Positions 33,551-43,963 are shown, counted from the first letter of the stretch. The stretch: 64,000 nt of DNA from JABSSA01 sp039960995 (GCA_039960995.1 JBDVKF010000064.1:124001-188000), one strand, 5' to 3'. The notes: generated by a model from the letters alone, not told the origin. Program-made: numbers and translations.

Positions 33551-34248
33551 TGGAATTGGACCCGCATCTTCTTATCGTCGACGATGACGAACGGATTAGG
33601 ACGCTTTTACAAAAGTTCCTCATGCGTAATGGTTTTCTTGTGTCCGCTGCACGGGATGCGGCACATGCGCGGCGCATTCTATTGGGCTTGGATTTCGATC
33701 TGATCGTGTTGGATGTCATGATGCCCGGTGAAGATGGCCTAAGTTTGTGTCGTTCGATCCGCGAGACGCATCAGACGCCTATTATGTTGCTGACCGCTAA
33801 AGGGGATACGGATAACCGTATCGAAGGCTTGGAAGCGGGCGCTGACGATTATCTGTCTAAACCGTTCGAGCCCAAGGAACTGCTGTTACGGATTAACGCC
33901 ATTTTGCGCAGAACGCCGAAATTGGATTCAGAAGAAGTGACGCCGAAAGTTCTGAACTTAGGCCCAATTCGGTATGAAATGGATCGGGGTGAACTGTGGC
34001 AAGGCGATGATCTTGTGCGTCTTACGGCAACCGAAATCCAGCTGATGAAGATTTTTTCAGCCAAACCCGGCGAAGCGATCAGCCGTGCGCAGTTGGTCGA
34101 AGATTTGGGTCGTGATCGAGGGCAAGCGCAAGAGCGAGCGGTTGATGTCCAAATTACGCGGTTGCGTCGCAAATTAGAAGAAAATCCTAAACAACCCAGA
34201 TACCTGCAAACCGTTCGTGGGGCCGGATATATGTTGGCTCCGGATTAG
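33550..34248 (+). CDS. petR: OmpR-type response regulator, PetR-like
   Basis: The 232-residue protein has a receiver domain (VDDDERIRTLL, phospho-acceptor LIVLDVMMPGEDGL, LSKPF) and an OmpR/PhoB winged helix with LTATEIQLMKIF and DVQITRLRRKLEENPKQPRYLQ split around the recognition helix; it ends VRGAGYMLAPD. PetR of Rhodobacter functions without a clearly dedicated kinase. No histidine kinase or petABC genes are in this window, unlike the R. capsulatus locus. A terminator follows at 34301. Confidence 0.75.
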   Translation: MELDPHLLIVDDDERIRTLLQKFLMRNGFLVSAARDAAHARRILLGLDFDLIVLDVMMPGEDGLSLCRSIRETHQTPIMLLTAKGDTDNRIEGLEAGADDYLSKPFEPKELLLRINAILRRTPKLDSEEVTPKVLNLGPIRYEMDRGELWQGDDLVRLTATEIQLMKIFSAKPGEAISRAQLVEDLGRDRGQAQERAVDVQITRLRRKLEENPKQPRYLQTVRGAGYMLAPD

Positions 34249-34300
34249 GGTTTTCTAGGACCCTGTCGTGTCGAAAGATTGCAGTCTCAACATTAAATTG

Positions 34301-34333
34301 CCGGCGCTGGTGAGTAGTCAGTGCCGGTTTTTT
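34301..34333 (+). terminator. Rho-independent terminator after petR
   Basis: CCGGCGCTG (34301-34309) pairs with CAGTGCCGG (34319-34327) over nine pairs with one G-T wobble, followed by six T. It lies 52 bases after the petR stop. Confidence 0.9.
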
Positions 34334-34537
34334 GTTCGTGTTGCAGCTTGTCAGAACATGTCACTGGTCAAACCCGCTTGGGCGAAAGCATGAAAAGTGC
34401 TATGGTCTCGCGGTTCTTATCCGAAATAATTCCGATCCCCGTTCATTTGCGAACAACCGAACCATACAGAGACTAACAATATCAGCCGCAGCTCATTGTC
34501 TATTGTTGAGGCATACGACTTAAGCGCAGTGGATTTC

Positions 34538-35476
34538 ATGACGACTGCATTGATCACACATCTCGATTGTTTGGCGCATAAAACGCCGGAACATGTTCAC
34601 GAACAACCAGCCCGGCTAAACCGCGTTCTTGAGGCGCTTGATGGCTTGGATTTAGATCGTGCTCCGGCTCCGCGGGCATGGCCCACGGATGTAAACCTTT
34701 GCCACGACGATGCGTATGTTTCTTCATTACAGGACCGCGAACCCAAAGATGGATTTGTCAGCCTTGATGCGGACACTGACAACGAAACCTATTTGTCGCC
34801 CACGTCAATGAATGCGATTTTGCGTGCTGCAGGTGGCGCGATACGTGCAGTTGATATGGTTCTGAATCAAGACGTTGAAAACGCGTTTGTTGCGGTGCGC
34901 CCCCCGGGTCATCACGCAGAACAGACCAGGCCCATGGGATTTTGCATGATTGGTAATGTTGCTCTTGCGGCGAAACATGCATTGGAACGGCATGGTCTGG
35001 CGCGCGTGGCAATCGTAGATTTCGATGTCCATCACGGCAACGGAACGCAAGCGCTGTTGCGAGATGAACCACGGGCCTTGGTTGTGTCATCACACCAGAT
35101 GCCGCTTTGGCCCAACTCCGGTGATCCCTCAGACCGTGGTCCTCATCAGACGTTGTTGAATATTGCATTTCCAACGGGATCGGGCAGCGATCAGATGCGC
35201 CAAGCCTATACGCAACAGGTGTTTCCGGCGATCGAAGCGTTCAAACCAGAACTTATCCTTGTTTCGGCGGGTTTTGACGCACATCAGGACGATCCTTTGG
35301 CGGATTTGAACTGGTCACGGGCAGATTACGCGTGGTTGACCGAAAAACTCGCAAATCTTGCGCAAACCCTGTGCGAAGGCCGTCTGGTATCGGTCCTAGA
35401 AGGCGGTTATGATCTGGATGCTTTGGCGGATTGCGTCAGGGCACATGTTGATGAATTGGTGAAGGCAGGATCATGA
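34538..35476 (+). CDS. Histone deacetylase-family protein (acetylpolyamine amidohydrolase-like)
   Basis: The 312-residue protein belongs to the zinc-dependent deacetylase superfamily. The catalytic histidine pair is in VRPPGHHAEQ (near residue 135), zinc ligands are in VDFDVHHGNGTQ and SAGFDAHQDDPL, and the C-terminal tyrosine-glycine segment LEGGYDL is present. Bacterial members act on acetylated polyamines or small molecules, or on protein lysines; the substrate is unknown. The start MTTALITHLDCLAHKTPEH at 34538 is the family start. It overlaps xseB by ATGA and so heads the xseB-ispA-dxs operon. Confidence 0.88.
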   Translation: MTTALITHLDCLAHKTPEHVHEQPARLNRVLEALDGLDLDRAPAPRAWPTDVNLCHDDAYVSSLQDREPKDGFVSLDADTDNETYLSPTSMNAILRAAGGAIRAVDMVLNQDVENAFVAVRPPGHHAEQTRPMGFCMIGNVALAAKHALERHGLARVAIVDFDVHHGNGTQALLRDEPRALVVSSHQMPLWPNSGDPSDRGPHQTLLNIAFPTGSGSDQMRQAYTQQVFPAIEAFKPELILVSAGFDAHQDDPLADLNWSRADYAWLTEKLANLAQTLCEGRLVSVLEGGYDLDALADCVRAHVDELVKAGS

Positions 35477-35730
35477 ACGACAGCGCGACAAACGAACGCC
35501 CCGTTGAGGAAATGTCCTTTGAAGAGGCGATGGCCGAACTGGAACAGGTGTTGGGCCAGTTGGAACGCGGTGATGTAGCGTTGGATGATTCAATCCGTTT
35601 GTACGAACGCGGGGCTAAATTGAAAGCCCGTTGCGAAGCCAAGCTGAAAGAAGCCGAAGACAAAGTCGCTGCGATCACGCTGGACGCGGACGGAAACCCA
35701 ACAGGCACGAAGCCAGCCGAAGGCCTCTGA
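35473..35730 (+). CDS. xseB: Exodeoxyribonuclease VII small subunit
   Basis: The 85-residue acidic helical protein has the family core SFEEAMAELEQVLGQLERGDVALDDSIRLYERG. It is the small, multi-copy subunit of exonuclease VII; the large subunit gene xseA is not in the window. It overlaps the upstream deacetylase gene by ATGA, and ispA begins one base after its stop. The arrangement xseB-ispA-dxs is conserved across many proteobacteria. Confidence 0.95.
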   Translation: MNDSATNERPVEEMSFEEAMAELEQVLGQLERGDVALDDSIRLYERGAKLKARCEAKLKEAEDKVAAITLDADGNPTGTKPAEGL

Positions 35731-35731
35731 G

Positions 35732-36598
35732 GTGTTTCAATCCCGATTGAATGCGGCGGCCGAACAAATCGGGGCGCATCTTAAATCTGTCTTGCGCACA
35801 ATGCCTGACGCGCCCGTTGTTGATGCAATGACCCACACATCCACGGGTGGCAAAAGATTACGCGGGTTTTTGGTGTTGGAAAGCGCGTTTTTGCACGGAA
35901 TCGCGCCTGAACAAGCGATTTGGCCAGCCAGTGCTATCGAGGCAATGCATGCCTATTCGCTGGTACATGATGACATGCCCTGCATGGACGACGATGATTT
36001 GCGGCGCGGCCAGCCGACAGTGCATCGAAAGTGGGATGAGGCGACTGCGGTTCTGGCAGGCGATGCGTTGCAATCCCTTGCGTTCGAATTGACGACCAAC
36101 CCGAACATAGGGATTGGCGAAATTCGCGCCGATCTGGCCCTGACCCTCGCGCAGGCGGCCGGAGCACAGGGAATGGTGTTAGGGCAAGCGTTGGACATCG
36201 CCGCAGAAACGGCAGATCGTCCTTTGACGCTTGATCAGATTACCACCCTGCAAGACGGAAAAACCGGTGCATTGATTGGATGGTCTGCGATAGCCGGTGC
36301 ACGCATGGCGCAGGCTGATATTGAACCGCTAAAGGAATATTCCAAAGCGCTTGGTTTGGCGTTTCAAATCGCAGATGATATATTGGATGTAGAAGGTGAT
36401 GCAGCAATGATAGGCAAGGCAACCGGCAAAGACTCAGACGCGGGAAAGGCGACCTTTGTTTCGCTTTTGGGTTTGGACGAGGCGAAACGCCGCGCCAATC
36501 AGCTGGTGCAAAATGCGCAAGAGTCATTATCTCCGTACGGTAGCAAAGCTGATGCGCTGCGAGAAGCGGCGCGTTTTGCCGTAAGCCGCAAGAGTTGA
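35732..36598 (+). CDS. ispA: Polyprenyl synthetase, farnesyl diphosphate synthase
   Basis: IspA condenses IPP with DMAPP and GPP to farnesyl diphosphate. The 288-residue protein has the first aspartate-rich motif in VHDDMPCMDDDDLRR (about residue 85) and the second in FQIADDILDVEGD (about residue 215); GGKRLRGFLVLES lies near residue 33. The start is a GTG one base after the xseB stop, implying translational coupling. GGPP versus FPP product length cannot be judged with certainty, though context favours FPP. Confidence 0.93.
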   Translation: MFQSRLNAAAEQIGAHLKSVLRTMPDAPVVDAMTHTSTGGKRLRGFLVLESAFLHGIAPEQAIWPASAIEAMHAYSLVHDDMPCMDDDDLRRGQPTVHRKWDEATAVLAGDALQSLAFELTTNPNIGIGEIRADLALTLAQAAGAQGMVLGQALDIAAETADRPLTLDQITTLQDGKTGALIGWSAIAGARMAQADIEPLKEYSKALGLAFQIADDILDVEGDAAMIGKATGKDSDAGKATFVSLLGLDEAKRRANQLVQNAQESLSPYGSKADALREAARFAVSRKS

Positions 36599-36602
36599 TG
36601 TT

Positions 36603-38531
36603 ATGACACATAAACCCGAGACACCGATGCTTGATCAAATCCAGCGCCCAGCGGATTTGAAGCACCTAAGCGATCAGCAGCTTGAACAAGTTGCTCATGA
36701 ATTGCGGACAGAAACCGTGTCGGCGGTGTCTGAAACCGGTGGGCATCTTGGTGCGGGTCTGGGCGTTGTTGAATTGACTGTCGCGCTGCATGCGGTTTTT
36801 GACACACCCAAAGACAAGGTGATTTGGGATGTCAGCCACCAGTGTTATCCGCATAAAATCTTGACCGAGCGCCGTGAACGCATTCGCACGTTGCGCCAAA
36901 AAGATGGCCTGAGCGGTTTCACCAAACGCAGCGAAAGCTCCTATGATCCGTTTGGGGCCGCACATAGTTCGACGTCGATTTCCGCAGCTCTTGGGTTTGC
37001 GGTTGCACGTGATTTGGGTGGCAACCCACCGGAAGGCATCGGGGATTGCATCGCCGTAATCGGCGATGGATCAATGAGCGCGGGCATGGCGTTTGAGGCG
37101 ATGAACAACGCCGGTCACCTTAAAAAGCGCATGATCGTTATTCTGAACGACAATGAGATGTCGATTGCGCCACCTGTCGGGGCAATGTCGTCCTATCTGT
37201 CGCGTCTTTATGCAGAAGAACCGTTTCAAGAATTGAAAGCTGCCGCCAAGGGGGCCGTTAGTTTGCTGCCCGAACCCTTCCGCGAAGGTGCAAAGCGCGC
37301 CAAGGACATGCTGAAAGGTATGGCTGTGGGCGGAACTTTGTTCGAAGAGCTTGGGTTTTCCTATTTAGGCCCAATTGACGGGCATGATTTGGATCAGCTG
37401 TTGCCTGTATTACGCACAGTAAAAGACCGCGCGACGGGTCCGATCCTGATCCATGTGCTGACCAAAAAGGGCAAAGGATACGCGCCCGCCGAACAAGCCC
37501 GTGACAAAGGACACGCGACGGCGAAATTCGACGTGATCACCGGCAAACAGAAAAAGACACCGTCCAACGCGCCCAGCTATACCAGCGTGTTTGCGGACTA
37601 TTTGCTGAAGGAAGCGGCCAAAGACGACAAGGTATGTGCGATCACGGCCGCGATGCCGGATGGCACGGGTTTGAACCTGTTTGCCGAACGGCATCCAAGT
37701 CGCTGTTTCGATGTCGGCATTGCGGAACAGCACGGTGTGACCTTTTCCGCAGGCCTTGCCGCCGGTGGGATGAAACCATTTTGCACCATGTATTCGACTT
37801 TTCTGCAGCGTGGTTACGATCAGGTTGTGCATGATGTGGCCATTCAACGGTTGCCTGTGCGGTTTGCGATTGATCGCGCTGGATTGGTCGGGGCTGACGG
37901 CGCGACACATGCAGGTAGTTACGATGTGGTGTATCTGGCCAATCTTCCGGGCTTTGTGGTTATGGCCGCTGCGGATGAGGCAGAGCTTGCGCGTATGGTA
38001 GCAACAGCCACCGCCCATGATGACGGACCAATCGCGTTCCGTTTTCCTCGTGGTGAAGGGACAGGGTGCGAATTGCCCGAAAACCCAGAGCCATTAGAGA
38101 TCGGCAAAGGGCGCATAATCCAGGATGGCAAACGGGTCGCGATCTTGTCTTTTGGCACACGATTAAGCGAAGTCCAAAAGGCTGCGGAAAATTTAGCGGC
38201 AAAGGGGATTACACCCACTATCGCAGATGCGCGATTTGCCAAACCATTGGATCAAGATTTGATCCTGAAACTCGCCGCTGACCATGATGCGTTGATCACA
38301 ATCGAAGAAGGCGCAATCGGCGGCTTTGGCAGCCATGTGGCGCAACTGCTTGCAGAAGAAGGTGTGTTCGATAACGGGTTGATCTATCGGTCGATGGTGC
38401 TGCCTGACATCTTTATTGATCAGGCAAATCCGGCAGATATGTATGCAGTCGCCAAACTGAATGCAGAAGACATCGAAACCAAGGTTCTGAATGCATTGGG
38501 AATTGCCGATCTGTCAAAAGCGCGCGCTTGA
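36603..38531 (+). CDS. dxs: 1-Deoxy-D-xylulose-5-phosphate synthase
   Basis: Dxs makes DXP from pyruvate and glyceraldehyde 3-phosphate with thiamine diphosphate, the entry to the MEP isoprenoid pathway and a precursor of thiamine and pyridoxal. The 642-residue protein shows ETGGHLGAGLGVVELTVAL, the TPP motif VIGDGSMSAGMAFEAMNNAG, and FDVGIAEQHGVTFSAGLA. It begins four bases after ispA. It converges with tamB across eight bases, so no separate terminator is visible. Confidence 0.97.
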   Translation: MTHKPETPMLDQIQRPADLKHLSDQQLEQVAHELRTETVSAVSETGGHLGAGLGVVELTVALHAVFDTPKDKVIWDVSHQCYPHKILTERRERIRTLRQKDGLSGFTKRSESSYDPFGAAHSSTSISAALGFAVARDLGGNPPEGIGDCIAVIGDGSMSAGMAFEAMNNAGHLKKRMIVILNDNEMSIAPPVGAMSSYLSRLYAEEPFQELKAAAKGAVSLLPEPFREGAKRAKDMLKGMAVGGTLFEELGFSYLGPIDGHDLDQLLPVLRTVKDRATGPILIHVLTKKGKGYAPAEQARDKGHATAKFDVITGKQKKTPSNAPSYTSVFADYLLKEAAKDDKVCAITAAMPDGTGLNLFAERHPSRCFDVGIAEQHGVTFSAGLAAGGMKPFCTMYSTFLQRGYDQVVHDVAIQRLPVRFAIDRAGLVGADGATHAGSYDVVYLANLPGFVVMAAADEAELARMVATATAHDDGPIAFRFPRGEGTGCELPENPEPLEIGKGRIIQDGKRVAILSFGTRLSEVQKAAENLAAKGITPTIADARFAKPLDQDLILKLAADHDALITIEEGAIGGFGSHVAQLLAEEGVFDNGLIYRSMVLPDIFIDQANPADMYAVAKLNAEDIETKVLNALGIADLSKARA

Positions 38532-38539
38532 AGCGGGGA

Positions 38540-41500
38540 CTAATAGTCTTTTTCCCAGAATATTCCGACACTGGTATTGCCAAAGACGTCAGCTGAGCCC
38601 CGGATTGTGGTCGTGTCCCCGACATCCAAATTCAGATTGAGTTGCGTATTGCCGCCCGCGCCTATCTCAACTTCGGTATAGACGTTGTCGGTCAGGTATT
38701 CCCCAATGGCCAGTTCCGCTTCGCCGGTTGTTTCGTCTGTGCGAAAATCCAAATCGTCAAACCCAAGTTGACGTCGTGTGTTGTCCAAGACGCCTGGACC
38801 GCCTTTGCCTGCCAATTGTGCCAGCGACGATATCAAACGGGCGACCTGGAACGGTGACAGGTTCGCAGAGCTGCGCCCAAACAGCAGGCGCGCCAAAACT
38901 TCGTCTTCGGGCAATTCGGGAACAGACGAAAATTCAAGGCTGGGTGAATCCGCAGGGCCACTTAGGATGATCCGTGCCAGAACGTCGTCGCTTTGGGATT
39001 CGGCAACGATGCGCAGTCGCGGAACCAAACGCCCGGCTAAGGAGATTGTCCCTTCGGTCAAATTCAGGCGCTGCCCAAGCAGACTTAATCGCCCTCGTCG
39101 CAATTCAAATTGGCCAACTGGGTTCGGGTTAGCGACGCTTCCCGTGACGCGTAAACCCCCGCCAAATTCCGCGTCCAATCCACGCCCGCGCACAAATATT
39201 GGATCCAATGAGGTGATCGCGACATCCAAAAAGACATCGGGACCAGCAGACCCCTGGACGTCTGTTTGATTTGAAAGACCTGCGTGGTTCAATGTTTGGC
39301 GCGCCCGCGTTGGTATCCCCAAATGGGTGATGTCCGGGATGGTTTCGGCCCCACCAAGCCCAGTATCTGGGACGCGAATTTCCAGCTTACCCAGTTGCAA
39401 TGCGCCGCTTAAGGTCAATCGTTGGCTTGCGGGACCGCGCAAGGCGAGATCAGAGAACAATTGCGTGCTTAGGACATCTTCAAACCGGTAGGTGACCTGT
39501 TGCAATTGCACGCGCAAATCGGTCTGGAAAGGAGATTGCAGCCCAACTGTGCCATTCGCGGACAATGACCCCCCATTCAGTGTTCCAGTACTGGTGATGG
39601 CAGCACGGCCATTGGACAATTGAACATTTGCACTGAGAGGCGAAATCGTAATGCCCAAATCTGGATCAGAAAACCGTGCGGCTTGCGTGTTTATCTGACC
39701 GGACAGGCCATTAAGCTGTTGGTCCGGTATGATGTTCACATCGAAATTGGCCACACCAGCCAAGGCGCGATTGCCGATAAACGGACCAGCAAGCCCAAGC
39801 GGCAGCGATCCTCTTGCCGAAATAGCGCCACCCGACAAAGGTCCCGACACATTGGCACGTGCACCGGTGTCTGTTTCCACAGTAGCGGTAATGCGTGGAT
39901 CGCTGGAAATGGCATCCAATCGGCCCTGCAGGCGCATTCCACCCGTTAGCCCGGTGGCGAATTGACCAATGTTGTTCAGCCGCGCATTAAAATCCAATGT
40001 CCCATCATCGGGCCCTAAAGTGCCGGATGTATCCGCGATCAAGCCAAAAGACGTCTCTAACCGGCCATTGATGGCCCGCGTTTCATAGATATCTGACAGG
40101 GCCATTTTCAGATCGGCTGACCCTGACAGCGACGGAATAAATCGGGCCAGATTATTAACCCGCGCATCCAAGTCGATTGCGTTGTCAGTTTCGCCCAATG
40201 TTCCGGCAAGATCTGCCGAAACGCCAATGTCACTGTTCAACGACACTTCGACCCTGCGGGACGAATACGGATCATCAAGGCGCCCGTTTAGTGTGATTGG
40301 TCCAGATAATTCCGGCGTAATGCGCCGCGCATCCGCAAGGCGCGCATCAAAGGTCAAAGATCCGTCTACCTCGGAAAGGGTACCTTGAGCTTGAACCTGA
40401 ACTTCGGGATTGTTCAGGGTCAATTGGTTGATCCGCGTCCCGTTTGTGTCTCGTTCGACATTCATTTGAAAGTCGGTTTTCGGTTGGATCAATGGTGCAA
40501 TTTGCGCGTTTGCGATATCTAAAGACTGCGTTGTGCCTGTTAGCGTCAAAGACAGATCACCGCCGGGCAGTTCGGTTTCAGCGGTCAAGGCCGCGTTAAG
40601 TGCGCCAGATTTCAAGGGCGATGCGATGTCGGAAAACGGGGCAAGGTCAGCAACATCAAGCGATGTGTCAATGACAGCGCGGATACGACCGTCAATGGGT
40701 TCAAACCGTGCATTTCCTGACATTTGGGCCGTGGAAGTACTGGCGTCCAATTCATCCAATCTGATTTCGCCGGAGTCACTTGCTGATAGTTTTGTTTTGA
40801 TACGCGCTGTTGGTCCCACTGCTTTCGACAGGGCAGGGTCAGTGAATTGGATTCCGGCCATATCGGCCTGTAACAGGCCAGAAAAGGGCAATGCTGCGTC
40901 AGGAAGCAATTGACCGGAGCCTTTCAAAGCAATCGATTGAACAGTGACATCGCCGGCATCCAACGCATCCACATTTGCGGCCAAGTTCCAATCGGAACTG
41001 ATCGCATCATCAAAGGTCAGGCGCAGATCGGCACCGGTCACATTGACATCTGTTCCAGGCAGGCGAATGCGATCTGCGCCTTCAAGTGCCCCATCCAATT
41101 CAAAGAACACAGGCGTGCCAGTTGCATCAATACGGACTGCGCCCTTTAGGCGTGCTTGATCAGTTGCGATTTGCAGTTCACTTAAATCCACTCCGCCGTC
41201 GGGCAGTGTTTCGCCTTGTGCGATCAACGCCGTCCGTGGGCCAAAGAACGCGCGCGTGTCAGCGGTAAGTAATGGGCGGATGTCGCCGCTTATGTCTGCA
41301 GAAAACTGACGCGTGTCATTCGTTTGTCCGGACAACGTGATGTCACCCGACAATCGTTTGTCGCCATCGGTTTCCAAAAGGACGTCTGCCGAAAATGAAT
41401 CCAGTTGCCCCGAACCATCGACGTTCAGTCGCAAGGACGGAGAATCCGGCAAGCCCAATGCTTGCACAACAAGACCATTCTTTGGTTCCGAAATGTCTAA

Positions 41501-42076
41501 CTTGGCGCGCAAAATCTCTGAGTCAGGGTCGAAACTCATATCAATCATCGCACGACTGTCTATGCCATCTGTCCGCTCTGCATCAAATCGCAGTTGTGCT
41601 GCTCCGCTATCCAAACTGGCGCGTGCAGTGACGGACAACGTCACCATTTCGCCCAGAATGTCGGGCATCAGTTTTAATTCCCTGATGGCGAATTCGGCGA
41701 TATCGACGGTGACTGGTAAGTCGGGTATGCGGAAACCAGATGCTTGGGGTGACGGAGTTGCGGGCTCTGTCACGGGAAGGCGGTTGATTGCGATACTGGC
41801 CGCGCTGAGTTCCTGAATTTCCAACCGACCCCGCAGCAAAGCCCCTCGGTTCCAATCCAGCACAGCGCCTTCCATGCGCAGCCACACGCCGTCATCATCG
41901 GCAATCGTCAGCAATTCTATGGTTGCGCGTGCAGATAGGGCGCCGCTGAATTCGGTGACTTCAACCGTGCGACCGGGCCCTGACAAACTGTCTTCTATCA
42001 AACCAGCGACCAGTGCGTTTTGCGCCTGCGCTGCGAATGGCAGCAATAGTGCCAATATTAGCGCCATAATCCGCAT
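38540..42076 (-). CDS. tamB: Translocation and assembly module protein TamB
   Basis: The 1178-residue protein starts with a signal or anchor sequence (MRIMALILALLLPFAAQA) and continues with a very long repetitive beta-rich region, as in the AsmA-like/TamB bridge family. The C-terminal part (about residues 850-1178) is the conserved TamB domain, ending VFGNTSVGIFWEKDY. TamB spans the periplasm and works with TamA; it is linked to outer-membrane protein assembly and lipid transport. Its start overlaps the tamA stop (ATGA). Length is near that of E. coli TamB (1259). Confidence 0.93.
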   Translation of the reverse strand: MRIMALILALLLPFAAQAQNALVAGLIEDSLSGPGRTVEVTEFSGALSARATIELLTIADDDGVWLRMEGAVLDWNRGALLRGRLEIQELSAASIAINRLPVTEPATPSPQASGFRIPDLPVTVDIAEFAIRELKLMPDILGEMVTLSVTARASLDSGAAQLRFDAERTDGIDSRAMIDMSFDPDSEILRAKLDISEPKNGLVVQALGLPDSPSLRLNVDGSGQLDSFSADVLLETDGDKRLSGDITLSGQTNDTRQFSADISGDIRPLLTADTRAFFGPRTALIAQGETLPDGGVDLSELQIATDQARLKGAVRIDATGTPVFFELDGALEGADRIRLPGTDVNVTGADLRLTFDDAISSDWNLAANVDALDAGDVTVQSIALKGSGQLLPDAALPFSGLLQADMAGIQFTDPALSKAVGPTARIKTKLSASDSGEIRLDELDASTSTAQMSGNARFEPIDGRIRAVIDTSLDVADLAPFSDIASPLKSGALNAALTAETELPGGDLSLTLTGTTQSLDIANAQIAPLIQPKTDFQMNVERDTNGTRINQLTLNNPEVQVQAQGTLSEVDGSLTFDARLADARRITPELSGPITLNGRLDDPYSSRRVEVSLNSDIGVSADLAGTLGETDNAIDLDARVNNLARFIPSLSGSADLKMALSDIYETRAINGRLETSFGLIADTSGTLGPDDGTLDFNARLNNIGQFATGLTGGMRLQGRLDAISSDPRITATVETDTGARANVSGPLSGGAISARGSLPLGLAGPFIGNRALAGVANFDVNIIPDQQLNGLSGQINTQAARFSDPDLGITISPLSANVQLSNGRAAITSTGTLNGGSLSANGTVGLQSPFQTDLRVQLQQVTYRFEDVLSTQLFSDLALRGPASQRLTLSGALQLGKLEIRVPDTGLGGAETIPDITHLGIPTRARQTLNHAGLSNQTDVQGSAGPDVFLDVAITSLDPIFVRGRGLDAEFGGGLRVTGSVANPNPVGQFELRRGRLSLLGQRLNLTEGTISLAGRLVPRLRIVAESQSDDVLARIILSGPADSPSLEFSSVPELPEDEVLARLLFGRSSANLSPFQVARLISSLAQLAGKGGPGVLDNTRRQLGFDDLDFRTDETTGEAELAIGEYLTDNVYTEVEIGAGGNTQLNLNLDVGDTTTIRGSADVFGNTSVGIFWEKDY

Positions 42077-43857
42077 CAGAACGCTTCTCCGATACCGATG
42101 TAGATGTCGAAACCACCATCGTCTTCGCCAGTTAACGGAAAGCCGATGTCGAAACGCAGTGCGCCCAAACTGGTTTTGTATCTGGCCCCTAACCCAATGC
42201 CGGAATGCGATTCACCATCGGAAAAATCGCTGTCTGCTGAAACAAACCCAAAGTCGACAAACCCGACGATGCCAATGGTGTTGGTAATGTCTTGCCTGAC
42301 TTCGGTGGATAGGCCGACAAAGCTGCGCCCACCTGTGCGCCCGTTGGGCAGTTCGACACCCAAGGACTGAAAATCCTGTCCGCGCACTGTGCCGCCGCCG
42401 CCAGAAAAGAACAGCAAACCCGGGGGTGTTTCGCTCAAATCTGACCCCACAACGCTGCCCAATTGAAGCCGGCCGGCAAACACGGTGCTATCGCGCACGC
42501 TGCGATATGCACGCAAGTCACTGGCGATCAGCAGGCCCGTTGCGCTGTCTGATAATCCGATAAACGGGGTCAAACTGAGGTTTGCGAAATATCCTTTGGT
42601 TGGAGACAATGTATTGTCACGATTGTCGAATTCGGCATCGGCAAACAACAAAATATGTTGAAACGAACGATCCCCAAAAACGTCGGTCACGTCAGAAAAG
42701 CGTAGTCCAGCCCCCAAACCCAATGTGAGATAATCGTTCACCTCGCGTTCGCGCCGAACCGATGCTTCGAATTGTTCCCCGTCATAGGTTTCTTCATCCA
42801 ATCGGCGGGCCGCAATTTCAAAGATAAGCTGATCATCTGCGCGTCTAAACCCGGGAATTGTCAATGTGGCCCCGACGGAAAAATCCACGCCGCCTGTGTC
42901 CCCAGCGATTCCGTCGATGTCCAAATCAAAGCGTAATCTCTCTGCGCCGCCGAATATGTTTCGATGCAACCAAAATGCTTCTAAGGACAGGCCGTCTTGG
43001 GTGGACAGTTCTGCGCCGAACCCGATGCGCCGGGGTGCCGCATCTTGGACGTTTAGCAAGATATCCAGTGTCTGATCAGGGCCTATTGCGTCTGCTTCTT
43101 CGACGACAACGGATTGAAACGCTCCGGTATCAATCAAACGCTCTCGTGCGCGTTCCACTTCGTCAGGGTGGAACGGTTGACCGGTTGGCAGTCCAGCGAT
43201 TGTGCGTATTCGGTCCGAACGCACAGCCGTATCATTTGGCGTGACCAAGTTGCCAAATCGAAGCGCGGGACCGGGATCAATGCGGATTGAGGCGTTGATT
43301 TCAGCGGTTGTGTGCTGTGCGGAAATAGATTGGTCCGCCACTTGAGCTTTGGCATGCGAATTTTCGCGCCACGCGGTGATGGCGTCGCGGGCCGCACGCC
43401 GAATTTGTGGTGTCCCAGCAGTTGCGTCGGTCTGGAATTCTGCGGGCAGGCTGACATTGGGCGGCAGGGGGGCGATACTTGCCTGTCCGAACGTGAAAAC
43501 ACGGCCTGGATCGACCGAGATGCGCACTGGTTCAATATTTGGGTTAGATTCCAGCGCGGACAGATTTGCTGCCTCGCGACCGTTGAGGGTAATGGATATA
43601 TTAGCACCGAAATATCCAGCCTCGTACAAAACAGCCAGCAATCGGGCATAATCGCCCTTGGCCGAGGCGATCCGGTCGGCGGCTGTGGCATCATCGTCCG
43701 GGTTTAAGACGCGTGCTTCTGTTGTCAGGCGTTGAGCCAGATCGGGATTATCGATGGTCAGAGACAGTTCCGCCCAAGCGGGTCCAATCGCTGCCAACAT
43801 CGCAAACGCAAAGTGAACCAGCCAAAAGGGCCGTCTTTTTGATGTGTGCAAGGTCAC
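42076..43857 (-). CDS. tamA: Outer-membrane assembly protein TamA (BamA/Omp85 family)
   Basis: The protein of about 593 residues has a signal peptide with basic start and core WLVHFAFAMLAAIGPAWA. POTRA domains lie over about residues 30-260, and a C-terminal Omp85 barrel ends in phenylalanine (YIGIGEAF), the usual outer-membrane signal. GLGARYKTSLGALRFDIGFPL is the family barrel motif near the end. No ATG is well placed; GTG at 43857 with AGGAAA upstream is preferred, and GTG at 43920 is the alternative. It overlaps tamB. Confidence 0.9.
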   Translation of the reverse strand: MTLHTSKRRPFWLVHFAFAMLAAIGPAWAELSLTIDNPDLAQRLTTEARVLNPDDDATAADRIASAKGDYARLLAVLYEAGYFGANISITLNGREAANLSALESNPNIEPVRISVDPGRVFTFGQASIAPLPPNVSLPAEFQTDATAGTPQIRRAARDAITAWRENSHAKAQVADQSISAQHTTAEINASIRIDPGPALRFGNLVTPNDTAVRSDRIRTIAGLPTGQPFHPDEVERARERLIDTGAFQSVVVEEADAIGPDQTLDILLNVQDAAPRRIGFGAELSTQDGLSLEAFWLHRNIFGGAERLRFDLDIDGIAGDTGGVDFSVGATLTIPGFRRADDQLIFEIAARRLDEETYDGEQFEASVRREREVNDYLTLGLGAGLRFSDVTDVFGDRSFQHILLFADAEFDNRDNTLSPTKGYFANLSLTPFIGLSDSATGLLIASDLRAYRSVRDSTVFAGRLQLGSVVGSDLSETPPGLLFFSGGGGTVRGQDFQSLGVELPNGRTGGRSFVGLSTEVRQDITNTIGIVGFVDFGFVSADSDFSDGESHSGIGLGARYKTSLGALRFDIGFPLTGEDDGGFDIYIGIGEAF

Positions 43858-43963
43858 GTGGCAGCGTTTCCTGATCGCGGGTCCAGAATAGACACTTGAT
43901 ATCTGATGCCATGCAAACACGAGAAGGTCGAGAGCTGTCGCACAACCAAATGCCGCATTGGCA

